From: Bacillus pseudomycoides
Lineage (GTDB): Bacteria; Bacillota; Bacilli; Bacillales; Bacillaceae_G
Assembly: GCF_002551005.1 (NCBI RefSeq)
Contig: NZ_NVOY01000029.1
Location: 86,264-150,263, forward strand
Reading direction: 5' to 3'
Length of the DNA: 64,000 nucleotides
Made by a program: the position numbers and the translations under genes. Positions 20,475 to 28,237 of the stretch are shown here, piece after piece (within the stretch, counting starts at the first letter, position 1; every line of letters starts with the position of its first letter). The notes beneath the pieces are model-generated. The model was given only the letters and a program-made list of their open reading frames with translations, ran no database searches and had not been told where the DNA came from.

Positions 20475-20516
20475 AAAATAGCTGCCGAGATCGTTCATCT
20501 CAACAGCTATTTTATA
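20475..20516. terminator. Bidirectional terminator
   Basis: AAAATAGCTG (20475-20484) and CAGCTATTTT (20504-20513) form a perfect ten-base stem between convergent genes, with A- and T-runs on either side. Confidence 0.85.
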
Positions 20517-20825
20517 TTACTCATAAGAGTTATTTAAATTCGCAAAAGCGATAATACCTTCTTCATCATGTAATTCAAGCTGTAATCTTGCCGCAAATGG
20601 ATTAATGTTATATTCCATATCAAGCCATAAGCGAAGTGCCTCGATTAAATTTGCTTGAATTAAAATTTGTTGACGACCGTTTACTTCTACTTCAGCTGAG
20701 AAACCATAATCGTCATCGTACATCAGTTCCACCGACACTTGTTCCGGGGCAACTTGACGTTTTTCTGCAATATATACACAAAGTGCGTTGATCAGCTCTT
20801 GTTCAGATATTTTTATCGTTTCCAT
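20517..20825 (-). CDS. DUF2653 family protein, YxcD-like
   Basis: 102 residues, acidic and soluble, resembling B. subtilis YxcD (DUF2653): helical EQELINALCVYIAEKRQVAP at the start, then a VSVELMYDDDYGFSAEVEVN strand pair and a C-terminal helix. Function unknown. Its start overlaps the upstream gene by 13 bases behind AGGTGGAAG, so the two are translationally linked. The shared promoter at 21375-21403 carries a recognisable operator. Confidence 0.75.
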   Translation of the reverse strand: METIKISEQELINALCVYIAEKRQVAPEQVSVELMYDDDYGFSAEVEVNGRQQILIQANLIEALRLWLDMEYNINPFAARLQLELHDEEGIIAFANLNNSYE

Positions 20826-21265
20826 GCTGCTTCTTCCACCTGTTTCTTACGTTGGTTTTTAAAATATTTGAAGGCGCGAACTGCTAGCATAATAATACCA
20901 GCCATTACTAGCATATTCACCATAAATGCTAATACAGAGCCAAGAGCTCCCATGTTAGCAAATAAGCTTCCCATTAATAAACCACCAAGACCACCAAGTA
21001 AAAGACCTTTCATAAAGCTTCCTTTATTACTTTTTGGTGCCGTATTTGTTGCTTTTGTTTTTGAATCTGTTGTTTTATTTGCATTTACATTAGAATCTTT
21101 TTTATTCAAATCTACTTTTGATTTTTGTGTTTGACTTGAACTTGGACTATATGATTTTTTACCAGATTTGTAGCTTTTTGCGTAAGCACTATCTACTGAA
21201 ATGAAACTACTAGCAGCAAAGACAAACATAAATGCTGTCAATATTGTGACCATTTTTTTTAACAT
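20813..21265 (-). CDS. Signal-peptide membrane-anchored protein
   Basis: 150 residues: an N-terminal signal peptide with a likely cleavage after SVDSAYA (about residue 29), a 50-residue Ser/Lys/Asn-rich linker, a glycine-rich hydrophobic hairpin (GLLLGGLGGLLMGSLFANMG) and a second membrane segment (about 107-128), then a basic tail. Such proteins are often labelled Tim44-like in databases, which this sequence alone does not establish. First gene of the operon with yxcD; possible role in envelope or small-molecule stress is inference from the operon type only. Confidence 0.7.
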   Translation of the reverse strand: MLKKMVTILTAFMFVFAASSFISVDSAYAKSYKSGKKSYSPSSSQTQKSKVDLNKKDSNVNANKTTDSKTKATNTAPKSNKGSFMKGLLLGGLGGLLMGSLFANMGALGSVLAFMVNMLVMAGIIMLAVRAFKYFKNQRKKQVEEAAWKR

Positions 21266-21360
21266 TTACTATTCATTCCCCTTCTTCTATAAATGTATAT
21301 AATATCTACCCTTCTCTTAATTCATGAAAAAGATAGATGATTTTTAAAGTTAATTGAAAA

Positions 21361-21403
21361 GTTCTTATGAACTTATTATATGAACTTTCACAAGAATAAT
21401 CAA
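21361..21403 (-). promoter_or_regulatory. Promoter and operator of the 21265-yxcD operon
   Basis: Minus strand: -35 TTGATT (21403-21398), exactly 17 bases, -10 TATAAT (21380-21375), then AAGTTCATAAGAAC with the operator GTTCATAAGAAC at 21372-21361. The operator starts two bases after the -10 and so covers the transcription start. The same sequence in the same relation to a promoter occurs on the plus strand at 21462-21504. Confidence 0.8.
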
Positions 21404-21461
21404 GAGTTATTTATTAAAATTATTAACTTGATTAACTACAAGACTAATCGTGAAAATAAAA

Positions 21462-21504
21462 TTGACTTTATATAGAACAATGCATAATATAAGTTCATAA
21501 GAAC
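21462..21504 (+). promoter_or_regulatory. Promoter and operator of the DUF1836 gene
   Basis: Plus strand: -35 TTGACT (21462-21467), 17 bases, -10 TAATAT (21485-21490), then AAGTTCATAAGAAC with GTTCATAAGAAC at 21493-21504. Identical operator placement to the divergent promoter. Confidence 0.8.
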
Positions 21505-21528
21505 CTTTAAATTATTGGAGGTGAAAAG

Positions 21529-22290
21529 ATGGAAACATTTCATCTCACACGAAGCGAAATGGGGATGCTTCTTCTTTCTCTTAGAGGATGGGATACAAAA
21601 AAGCCTCTTGCAATTTTACAAGAAGCCTGGGCAAAGTCACATAAAGAAGATATTGAAAGCGGTCAAAGTTTTACAGCCATTATTACAACTGCATTAGCAC
21701 CTATTTTTGAAAAACTGATTAAAATCGAAGAAACGGATATTGGATTCTCATTAAACGAAATTGTAGCTCTAGGGAATCAAATTGAAAATACTAACTTTTC
21801 TATTACAGCACTCCAAAATTGGGTGAAACGTGATATAAAAGAAATGATTGGCTCTCCGCAAAAGGGAAAAAAATATTCAATTGAACAAGCGGCCTTATTA
21901 TTTATTGTAGAAGATTTAAAAACAGCGCTCGATTTTGAATCCATTCGAAAGTTACTAAAGCTTATTGTTAATGATCCTGCAGATCGCACTGATGATTTAA
22001 TTAATCCTATTCAATTATATGTTTGTTACTCTTCTCTATTTGAACAATTAAATCAACAAGGTTTCGTTCAATTAAATTCACATAACACGATGTATACAAT
22101 TGAACAAACAATTAAAGAAAAAGCCGATGAGCTGGCGGCTGAAATTGAGCATATAAACAAGGAACAACGCGAAGCCATTCGAAATGCAATTGTAATTGCA
22201 ACGTTATCGGTTCATACTGCGTATGTACAAAGATTAGCGAAACGATACGTATCAGCTACGCTGTTTTTACAGCACCTAAATGTAAATTAA
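21529..22290 (+). CDS. DUF1836 domain protein, probable regulator
   Basis: 253 residues, wholly helical and soluble. The block LNEIVALGNQIENTNFSITA followed by LQNWVKRDIKEMIG and KKYSIEQAALLFIVEDLKTA resembles a MerR-like winged-helix half and is what I associate with DUF1836. GGAGGTGAAAAG precedes the ATG. It is divergent from a two-gene envelope operon, and both promoters carry the same operator, so an autoregulating repressor is a natural reading. DNA binding by this protein is inferred, not shown. Confidence 0.7.
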   Translation: METFHLTRSEMGMLLLSLRGWDTKKPLAILQEAWAKSHKEDIESGQSFTAIITTALAPIFEKLIKIEETDIGFSLNEIVALGNQIENTNFSITALQNWVKRDIKEMIGSPQKGKKYSIEQAALLFIVEDLKTALDFESIRKLLKLIVNDPADRTDDLINPIQLYVCYSSLFEQLNQQGFVQLNSHNTMYTIEQTIKEKADELAAEIEHINKEQREAIRNAIVIATLSVHTAYVQRLAKRYVSATLFLQHLNVN

Positions 22291-22298
22291 ACCTCTGC

Positions 22299-22345
22299 AA
22301 ACCGCATATAACCGAAAACAAATGTTATCGGCTATATGCGGTTTT
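22299..22345. terminator. Bidirectional terminator
   Basis: AAACCGCATATA-ACCGA pairs with TCGGCTATATGCGGTTT, loop of about 12 bases, T-run on both strands. The last codons and stop of the convergent half-MFS gene lie inside the stem. Confidence 0.9.
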
Positions 22346-22876
22346 GTTGTTTGTTCGGCAAAGTACGATCCCACTTATCATATAAAGAATAGAAGCGACA
22401 TAAAAAATCGTTCCAATCGTTAAAAAATCCACTAAATACCCTGTTAAAATAATGGCTATCGCTGCTCCTAAAGATGTCCAAACATGATATTTTCCAATTT
22501 CATAGCCAGCTTCTTGACGTTCTACTTTTCGTGCAAGCGATGTTTTTTCTGCATTTTTCTGCATAGCCCCTAACAATCCCATCATAATTTGCAAAATATA
22601 TACATGCCAAACTTCTGTTGCGATTGGAAAACATAACATTAACAAAGCCATTGACCAGGAATATACAATTAACAGCTTTTTATTACCAAACCGATCAGAA
22701 ACCTTACCGATTAAAGGATAGGCAAGCGCTGATGTTAATGCAAATAAACCATATGCCCATCCAAATTGTGAAAAGCTATTTCCTACGTTCCTTAGCAATA
22801 ATACATAAAAAGGAAATACCATGCTTCCTGCCATCATAATGAGACTTTGTGAAACTACAAATCTTGTATATGTCAT
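22325..22876 (-). CDS. Half-length MFS transporter
   Basis: 183 residues with six hydrophobic segments, half of a normal MFS protein. The YPLIGKVSDRFGNKKLLIVY loop is the MFS signature between helices 2 and 3, so this is the N-type half. The C-terminus NNKTAYSR is encoded within the terminator stem. ATGA overlap with the upstream FAD oxidoreductase and GGAG upstream indicate coupling. It may work as a homodimer or be a 3'-truncated gene; I cannot decide. Confidence 0.75.
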   Translation of the reverse strand: MTYTRFVVSQSLIMMAGSMVFPFYVLLLRNVGNSFSQFGWAYGLFALTSALAYPLIGKVSDRFGNKKLLIVYSWSMALLMLCFPIATEVWHVYILQIMMGLLGAMQKNAEKTSLARKVERQEAGYEIGKYHVWTSLGAAIAIILTGYLVDFLTIGTIFYVASILYMISGIVLCRTNNKTAYSR

Positions 22877-24309
22877 TGACCATACTCCTTGTAAAATAAA
22901 TTAACAAACCGTTCTTGCGGATCATATTCCCTCTTTTTTTGAAAAAACTCATCTGAATGTGAGTAAGCTTTTTGTAACTGCTGTTTTTCCGGATATTGAT
23001 AATAAGGCAAATAGTAGCTGCCATCATGTTGTAAAGTAACGTTTATCATCTTCTGAATTACTTTTTTTGTTTTTTCTATTTCTTCTTCAGAACGCCCTTG
23101 ATTAATAAGAAGAACAAGAGCAAACATATCCTCTTTCGCATATGATAAAACCGCACTTTCGTTTTTTGTCACATAGCGAATGGTAATATTAAGAAGATTT
23201 AGTTCGTCATGTTCTAATACATTTCTTAAGTCATCTATATAGGTAGAAAAGTTATCAACTGGAATAAAGTACTCTTGTAAAATTTCTGTACGATTCGGAT
23301 TTTCATATTCCATGAATGCACTATCTGATCTCATGACGTTATTACGAGTTTCATAGGATCCATCCGTATGTTCAAAATATTTCTTTTGGGTATTCCAAAA
23401 CATTGTTTTTCCCCAGTCACTGTATCTAGATAACCCAAGAAAAAACTTTGGCAGGACAACATTTGTCTCTTCTTTTAATGTACTATATTGCTCTCGCTTT
23501 TCTTGATTCGTAGCGAGAACGTAATTTGTCAAGTACATCTCACGTAAAAATGAATCTGGCGCAACAGAAATACGTGCTAAATGCATACGCACCCCTTCAT
23601 CACCTTCCACGTGTCTCTTGAAGTAGGAAGTATATTCACGATAGTCTAACGTCTTGGTTCGTGTTTGATATAGTTCATCTTTCGTTAATGTTAATGTAAC
23701 GTCTAAAATAACCCCAAATAAACCATATCCACCTATTACTAGAGAGAATAACTCTGCATTTTCATTTCTACTGACATTTTTAATGTTACCGTCTGCCATT
23801 AATAACCGAAATGAATCAACTGTATCTATAAGTGCATCATGCCGTATATCTCGTCCATGTACATTTGCACTTAAAGAACCACCTATCGTAAAGATATTTT
23901 GCGATTGCATCACTTGAATCGCAAGACCATATGGATTAATCACCTTTTGAATATCATTCCATGTTGCGCCGCTTTGCACTCTTATTCTTTTTTGCTTTGG
24001 ATTGAACTCCAATATTTTATTGTAACTTTTCATATCCAAAACAGTGCCATTTGGATAATATGTATGGCCACCTTGCGTATGCTGCATCCCCGCAATAGAG
24101 AGTTTTTCATTTGAAGCACTTGCGTCCCGAACAAATTGTTGTAATTTCTTTCCATCTTCAACGCTTTCGATTCGTTTAACTTTTGTCGGAAGTAACCGTC
24201 CGGCATCCGCTATGACAGGTTGAGCTTGCTGTTTTATATATGTATGTATAGAGACCGTTAGTAAGCTTGTGTATATTACTACAGAAATTATTATTTTACT
24301 GCTTTTCAA
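22873..24309 (-). CDS. FAD-binding (PCMH-type) oxidoreductase, membrane-anchored
   Basis: 478 residues from a TTG at 24309 behind GGGAGG. N-terminal membrane anchor (about residues 5-22, IIISVVIYTSLLTVSIHTYI). The PCMH flavin-binding domain spans about 40-215: SIAGMQHTQGGHTYYPNGTV, RVQSGATWNDIQKVINPYGL, and IGGSLSANVHGRD where the FAD pyrophosphate sits. The C-terminal half is the substrate domain of the D-arabinono-lactone or decaprenyl-ribose oxidase type. Substrate unknown; the anchor would place it on the outer face of the membrane or in it. Operon with the half-MFS gene; controlled by the palindrome at 24325-24354. Confidence 0.8.
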   Translation of the reverse strand: MKSSKIIISVVIYTSLLTVSIHTYIKQQAQPVIADAGRLLPTKVKRIESVEDGKKLQQFVRDASASNEKLSIAGMQHTQGGHTYYPNGTVLDMKSYNKILEFNPKQKRIRVQSGATWNDIQKVINPYGLAIQVMQSQNIFTIGGSLSANVHGRDIRHDALIDTVDSFRLLMADGNIKNVSRNENAELFSLVIGGYGLFGVILDVTLTLTKDELYQTRTKTLDYREYTSYFKRHVEGDEGVRMHLARISVAPDSFLREMYLTNYVLATNQEKREQYSTLKEETNVVLPKFFLGLSRYSDWGKTMFWNTQKKYFEHTDGSYETRNNVMRSDSAFMEYENPNRTEILQEYFIPVDNFSTYIDDLRNVLEHDELNLLNITIRYVTKNESAVLSYAKEDMFALVLLINQGRSEEEIEKTKKVIQKMINVTLQHDGSYYLPYYQYPEKQQLQKAYSHSDEFFQKKREYDPQERFVNLFYKEYGQ

Positions 24310-24324
24310 TTTATCCTCCCCCTC

Positions 24325-24362
24325 CAATTAAAGTGTAATATTACACTTTAATTGAAATTATA
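24325..24362 (-). promoter_or_regulatory. 30-bp perfect palindrome operator after a -10 box
   Basis: 24325-24354 is a perfect palindrome with half-site CAATTAAAGTGTAAT. A TATAAT -10 lies at 24362-24357 on the minus strand, two bases before it; the -35 is weak. The ribosome binding site of the FAD oxidoreductase begins directly after the palindrome, so the same sequence in RNA would form a 15-bp stem beside it. Confidence 0.8.
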
Positions 24363-24432
24363 TCATTTATTTTCACATATAGAAAGCTATATTTTTCGTT
24401 TTCTTGTAGCGAACGAATAGCGGTATAAATAA

Positions 24433-24465
24433 AAAATCAGCACTTCATTATAAAGTACTGATTTT
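24433..24465 (-). terminator. Terminator hairpin
   Basis: AAAATCAGCACTT and AAGTACTGATTTT arms with one mismatch. It follows the DJ-1/PfpI gene on the minus strand. Confidence 0.75.
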
Positions 24466-24501
24466 CCTTAAAAATTTACTTCTTTCTTCTGTAAATTAAA
24501 A

Positions 24502-25104
24502 TTATGTTCTTCGCCATACCGTACCTCTTTTTTCATATTCCAGTCTTCTTTCAACGGAATACGCTACTTCAGAACCTACAAAACGTTCAATAATCCATAG
24601 AGCTAAATCAATACCAGAGGTTACTCCTCTTGCAGTAATAATATCATGATCATCAACAATTCTAGCACCCAGTACTTCGCAGCCGTATGATGCCATTTCT
24701 TTTTGCGCAAGATGGTGCATCGTTGTTTTCCGTCCTGCTGTTATGCCTGAAACAACCATTAGCATTCCGCCTGTACAAACACCAGCAATAATTGATCCTT
24801 TCTCATAAAACTTAGCAATCCATTTAGGTAATACACCTTTATCTGCTTCTATTCGTGCTCCCTTCTCACCTTTATGGTTCCATCCACCACCTGGCACGAT
24901 TAAAATATCTGGGCAATTATCTTCACTAAGAAAATCATTGACTTCAACTGTTAAACCATAAAATCCAGTCACCGAATTCAAGTGTACTGAAACCATTTTC
25001 ACATCGAAATTTGCTCCAAACTCATTTGCACGTTTTAATACTTCATAAGGCCCTATTGAATCTAGCTCGTCAAATCCAGCAAACAACACAATTTGAATAT
25101 TCAT
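24502..25104 (-). CDS. DJ-1/PfpI family protein
   Basis: 200 residues from the ATG at 25104, which has GGAGGG six bases upstream; the frame opens 60 bases earlier without a site. FAGFDELDSIGPYEVLKRAN and ILIVPGGGWNHKG are typical, and the nucleophile-elbow cysteine is in IIAGVCTGGMLMVVSG (Cys about 109). The C-T-G-G form and the ITARGVTSGIDLALWIIERF end resemble isonitrile hydratase-like and transcription-regulator-derived members. Activity cannot be fixed further. Transcribed alone. Confidence 0.85.
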   Translation of the reverse strand: MNIQIVLFAGFDELDSIGPYEVLKRANEFGANFDVKMVSVHLNSVTGFYGLTVEVNDFLSEDNCPDILIVPGGGWNHKGEKGARIEADKGVLPKWIAKFYEKGSIIAGVCTGGMLMVVSGITAGRKTTMHHLAQKEMASYGCEVLGARIVDDHDIITARGVTSGIDLALWIIERFVGSEVAYSVERRLEYEKRGTVWRRT

Positions 25105-25264
25105 TGTTATCCCTCCATATATATCATTCATATTAAATGTATTAGCAGGATAATCACATAACATTTTCTTTATAAAGATGTATAAAGAAATGTTATCTAT
25201 TCTTTGCTATTCTACTTAATTATTTGGAACATAAAATTATTATGTAAACTACATGTAACTTAAT

Positions 25265-25420
25265 TTACTTCAAAATATAACCAAATTTATTTAAGGTTTC
25301 TATAAGTCCCTTTTCGAATCTTTATATAAATCGAATCTTATCGTATTACTTTGTAGATTATCTCCTCTTAAAAAAGAATCTGAAAGGTCGTTTTTAAGAT
25401 ATTTTGGATATTTTTGTATA
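25265..25420 (-). pseudogene. Gene-tail remnant with frameshift
   Basis: Minus-strand frame reads IQKYPKYLKNDLSDSFLRGD then NLQSNTIRFDLYKDS before hitting stops; shifting frame by one base after YKD gives EKGLIETLNKFGYILK and a TAA at 25265-25267. Together they look like the C-terminus of one protein broken by a single-base change. The 5' end abuts the terminator of the next gene. Family not recognised. The 25105-25452 gap holds nothing else I can name. Confidence 0.4.
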
Positions 25421-25422
25421 TA

Positions 25423-25457
25423 AAAAGACTTATCAATAACATGATAAGCCTTTTAGT
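25423..25457 (-). terminator. Terminator of the multi-domain DNA-binding gene
   Basis: AAAAGACTTATC and GATAAGCCTTTT arms, eight-base loop, T-run on the minus strand; overlaps the stop codon at 25453. Confidence 0.75.
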
Positions 25458-26436
25458 ATTTCATTGTATGGCGATCTAATTTTTCACGAATTGCAGAAGT
25501 AATAAATTCTTCAATTGATATCTTTTCTTCAGTTACAATGTTTGAGATAGATTGATACTCTGATGAAGATAGTACAACACTTTTCGTAACACTATTGCTA
25601 TCTAAGTAAATATTATTATTTGGCCGTTTTACTAATTTCCCTTCTATTATATAGGGCATAAGAGAGTCAATCCACTCTTGTTGAATTTGCATAGGAACTT
25701 GAATGAGCGATTGGCGAATTTCAATAATCCAGAAATTGTGTTCTTCAGAAATTCGAAGGTTTCGTGGTGAGACATATTGCAATAAAAAATCAATGCGCTG
25801 GAAAATATCACTTCGTAAATTGTGTGTTTTCAAAAAACGAAACTTCACAAATTTTTGATGGTGACTTCTCGGTTTGTCTGATAATTGATACGTTGCTAAA
25901 AAGCCGCTTTCTTTTGCCTGCTGTAATGTCATCTCATTTCCAAATTCATCTGTGACGATAATGTCTCCTCTTTTTGGAATAGAGGTTATGCGGGCGATTG
26001 TATTCCCTTGTATAAATTTTTGAAATAAAACAACATTATATTTACGAGAATATGTATAAAGACTATTGGCATCATCTAATTTTTCAGCCAGATTCTTTAC
26101 ATCGCCCTCTTTAACAAACTTTGTTTCTTTGTTTCTATGCATTTGAATTGTATACGATAACTCTTCCTCTTCAATCCATTTCCATAATTGATACATACTA
26201 ATATGAAACTGTTTACTTGCTTGGTTTAATGTCATTCCTTCTATATGTAATTGAGATTGTAATGCAGTAACCTGATTTTTTTGAAACAAAAAACTTCCAT
26301 CTAATCGCCACGTGTCTTTATTAATTGGCGTCAATTTATTTTCTTTCATTAATTTCTTAAATGTGAAATTTGAAATACGTAAATATTCTTTTACCTCATT
26401 TGTATCCATATATTGTTCGTATGTATGATCGTACAT
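25453..26436 (-). CDS. Three-module DNA-binding protein (excisionase-like HTH and RHH)
   Basis: 327 residues. Residues 11-57 (MDTNEVKEYLRISNFTFKKL then TWRLDGSFLFQKNQV) resemble an excisionase/MerR-type helix-turn-helix with wing. Residues 68-115 (MTLNQASKQFHISMYQLWKW) repeat that plan. Residues 286-322 (KSVVLSSSEYQSISNI then ISIEEFITSAIREKL) look like a ribbon-helix-helix motif. The middle is of unknown fold. AAAGGA lies eight bases before the ATG. It is divergent from a tyrosine recombinase across a 350-base AT-rich region with inverted repeats, which suggests a recombination directionality factor or a regulator of the recombinase. Family name not known to me. Confidence 0.65.
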   Translation of the reverse strand: MYDHTYEQYMDTNEVKEYLRISNFTFKKLMKENKLTPINKDTWRLDGSFLFQKNQVTALQSQLHIEGMTLNQASKQFHISMYQLWKWIEEEELSYTIQMHRNKETKFVKEGDVKNLAEKLDDANSLYTYSRKYNVVLFQKFIQGNTIARITSIPKRGDIIVTDEFGNEMTLQQAKESGFLATYQLSDKPRSHHQKFVKFRFLKTHNLRSDIFQRIDFLLQYVSPRNLRISEEHNFWIIEIRQSLIQVPMQIQQEWIDSLMPYIIEGKLVKRPNNNIYLDSNSVTKSVVLSSSEYQSISNIVTEEKISIEEFITSAIREKLDRHTMKY

Positions 26437-26647
26437 AAATGAAATCCTTTCTAATCAAAACTAAATATAATTAATATAAACACATAATGTAAAAGATAAC
26501 CATAATAAAACATAAATTTATTATATCATATATAAATACAAAACTATAATTATATTATATAACACATTTGATTTCTTTTTATTTTTAAATTAAATTATAT
26601 ATTATTTTAAATCGACTCATCAAAAGCGAAATTTATATATGAATTCT

Positions 26648-26680
26648 TAACCATAGAAAATGTGTGATTTTCTATGGTTA
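26648..26680. repeat. Inverted repeat, recombinase-core-like
   Basis: Perfect arms TAACCATAGAAAAT (26648-26661) and ATTTTCTATGGTTA (26667-26680) with spacer GTGTG. Arm and spacer size (13-14 bp arms around 5-7 bp) resemble a tyrosine-recombinase core site. No T-run follows, and it lies upstream of both divergent genes, so a terminator is less likely. Confidence 0.55.
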
Positions 26681-26698
26681 CTAATAACTATTGAATTT

Positions 26699-26731
26699 TA
26701 CATACATTAAATTTAAAATAAAATGTATGTA
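26699..26731. repeat. Inverted repeat TACATACATT / AATGTATGTA
   Basis: Ten-base perfect arms separated by 13 bases, centred about 73 bases before the recombinase start. Suitable as an operator or accessory binding site; function not shown. Confidence 0.4.
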
Positions 26732-26787
26732 TAGTTTATTTTCTTTCATTCATAATATAAGTGAAATAAATAAGGATATGATATAAA

Positions 26788-27948
26788 GTGAAATTTAATT
26801 TATTACCAATTCAAAATCAACATTCGTTATTACACAATAAAAATAACAAAGAGAAATTTGCAAATACAATCGCGATATGGAATGAAGATTTTTTAAAGGC
26901 AGCGGAAGATCGAAAAGAACAAAATGAACGTGAACATACATATTCATACGAAGGTTTTTCTGACGAAGAAATTTTGTATTATTACTTAAATCGACAAACG
27001 CATTTTGATAAGGAAAAACGAGTAAAAGATACATCCCGTCTTCTCTATTCTAGAGATTTATCACAGTTTTATTTTTTCATTAAAGAGCATATGGAATTTT
27101 TACAAATGGATGTGGAACATTTTATAGAAGGTAAAGTTTGGATAAATTTACGAAAACGACATATTCGTAATTATCAAAAGTGGCTTGCTGAAGAAGCTAT
27201 ATCCTATCAATCTAACGAAAAATATAAGCCGGCGACAATAAGTAGAAAGTTACGCACTACACGTTCTTTTTTAAAATGGTTATATGAAATTGAATATATT
27301 AAAGAGCCTTTGTACATTGATATACTAAGTACAACGATAACAAAAAAACATAAACCAAGAAGAGAGTTATCTTATGAAGAAGTAAAACAATTGCTTTCCT
27401 ATTATAAAAATAATCCTATCAATTATGCCTTGCTTTCTATATTGGCAACGACCGGATTACGTGTTGCCGAAATTGCGCATGCAAGGTGGAAAGATTTAGA
27501 ATATGATGCATTACGTGATCGTTATTATCTTTATGTAAATACAAAAGGAGATTCTGAACGAATTGTACCCATTAATAAAGCTGTGTTTGAGAGAATCATT
27601 GCTTTTCGAAGACGACGACGCCTGCCAATTGAATTAGGAATTAAGCATGGCGGTACAATTTTTCAAACAAAAAATCATACAGCGTATAAAGAAAATTATC
27701 TGTCTCAATATATTACGAAGATTATAAAAGAAACTGATTTATCTTTTACAAAGAATGAAAAAATAACTCCCCATTTTTTTCGGCATTTTTATGTTCAATA
27801 TTTATATGACTATAAACAATTACCACCTCATATCATCGCCGCAGCTGTTGGGCATAAAGATGATAGAACAACGAAAGAAAATTATTTGAAGCAGCGATTA
27901 ATGAAAGATCATGACGCGGGAAATTTAATTAGTGATGATGAATTTTAA
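26788..27948 (+). CDS. Tyrosine recombinase/integrase
   Basis: 386 residues from a GTG behind AAGGAT. An N-terminal SAM-like core-binding domain (about 80-185: KRHIRNYQKWLAEEA, ISRKLRTTRSFLKWLYEIEY) is followed by the catalytic domain with all six residues visible: Arg in ATTGLRVAEIAHARW, Lys in VNTKGDSERIVPI, His-x-x-Arg in TPHFFRHFYVQYL, His in AAVGHKDDRTTKE and Tyr in ENYLKQRL. It resembles XerC/D-type enzymes, with a longer N-terminus. There are no other phage or transposon genes nearby. Followed by a strong terminator. Confidence 0.9.
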   Translation: MKFNLLPIQNQHSLLHNKNNKEKFANTIAIWNEDFLKAAEDRKEQNEREHTYSYEGFSDEEILYYYLNRQTHFDKEKRVKDTSRLLYSRDLSQFYFFIKEHMEFLQMDVEHFIEGKVWINLRKRHIRNYQKWLAEEAISYQSNEKYKPATISRKLRTTRSFLKWLYEIEYIKEPLYIDILSTTITKKHKPRRELSYEEVKQLLSYYKNNPINYALLSILATTGLRVAEIAHARWKDLEYDALRDRYYLYVNTKGDSERIVPINKAVFERIIAFRRRRRLPIELGIKHGGTIFQTKNHTAYKENYLSQYITKIIKETDLSFTKNEKITPHFFRHFYVQYLYDYKQLPPHIIAAAVGHKDDRTTKENYLKQRLMKDHDAGNLISDDEF

Positions 27949-27952
27949 GTAT

Positions 27953-27992
27953 AAAAGAGGAAGAGCATATTTACAGCTCTCCCTCTTTTTGT
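27953..27992. terminator. Terminator of the recombinase gene
   Basis: AAAAGAGGAAGAGC pairs with GCTCTCCCTCTTTT (one mismatch), nine-base loop, TTTTT follows. Convergent genes flank it. Confidence 0.9.
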
Positions 27993-28006
27993 TTACAATA
28001 ATATAA

Positions 28007-28237
28007 TTATATTAAACTATATCTATTTTGCTTGCGGCCTTTCCCAGTTTCCTTTGTTATATACGATTTCATAACAAGTGTAGTTAAAGAATCTACTAAT
28101 GTTTTATATGATAAATTCGATAAAACAAGTAAATCATTTGTATATAATATTCTATGTTTTTCTAATAGTAATAAAATAAGTCGTTCCGATGGCTTTAATC
28201 CCTCATCACTTTCAAGAATAAAGTCAATGTTTCTCAT
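28007..28237 (-). CDS. Small winged-helix DNA-binding protein
   Basis: 76 residues that are almost wholly a MarR-type winged helix: LKPSERLILLLLEKHRILYT, NDLLVLSNLSYKTLVDSLTT (recognition helix) and a basic wing ITKETGKGRKQNRYSLI. No effector domain. AAGGAT precedes the ATG at long spacing. It converges on the recombinase gene and may belong to the same small module as its regulator; this is inferred from position only. The 250 bases upstream hold nothing I can name. Confidence 0.65.
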   Translation of the reverse strand: MRNIDFILESDEGLKPSERLILLLLEKHRILYTNDLLVLSNLSYKTLVDSLTTLVMKSYITKETGKGRKQNRYSLI

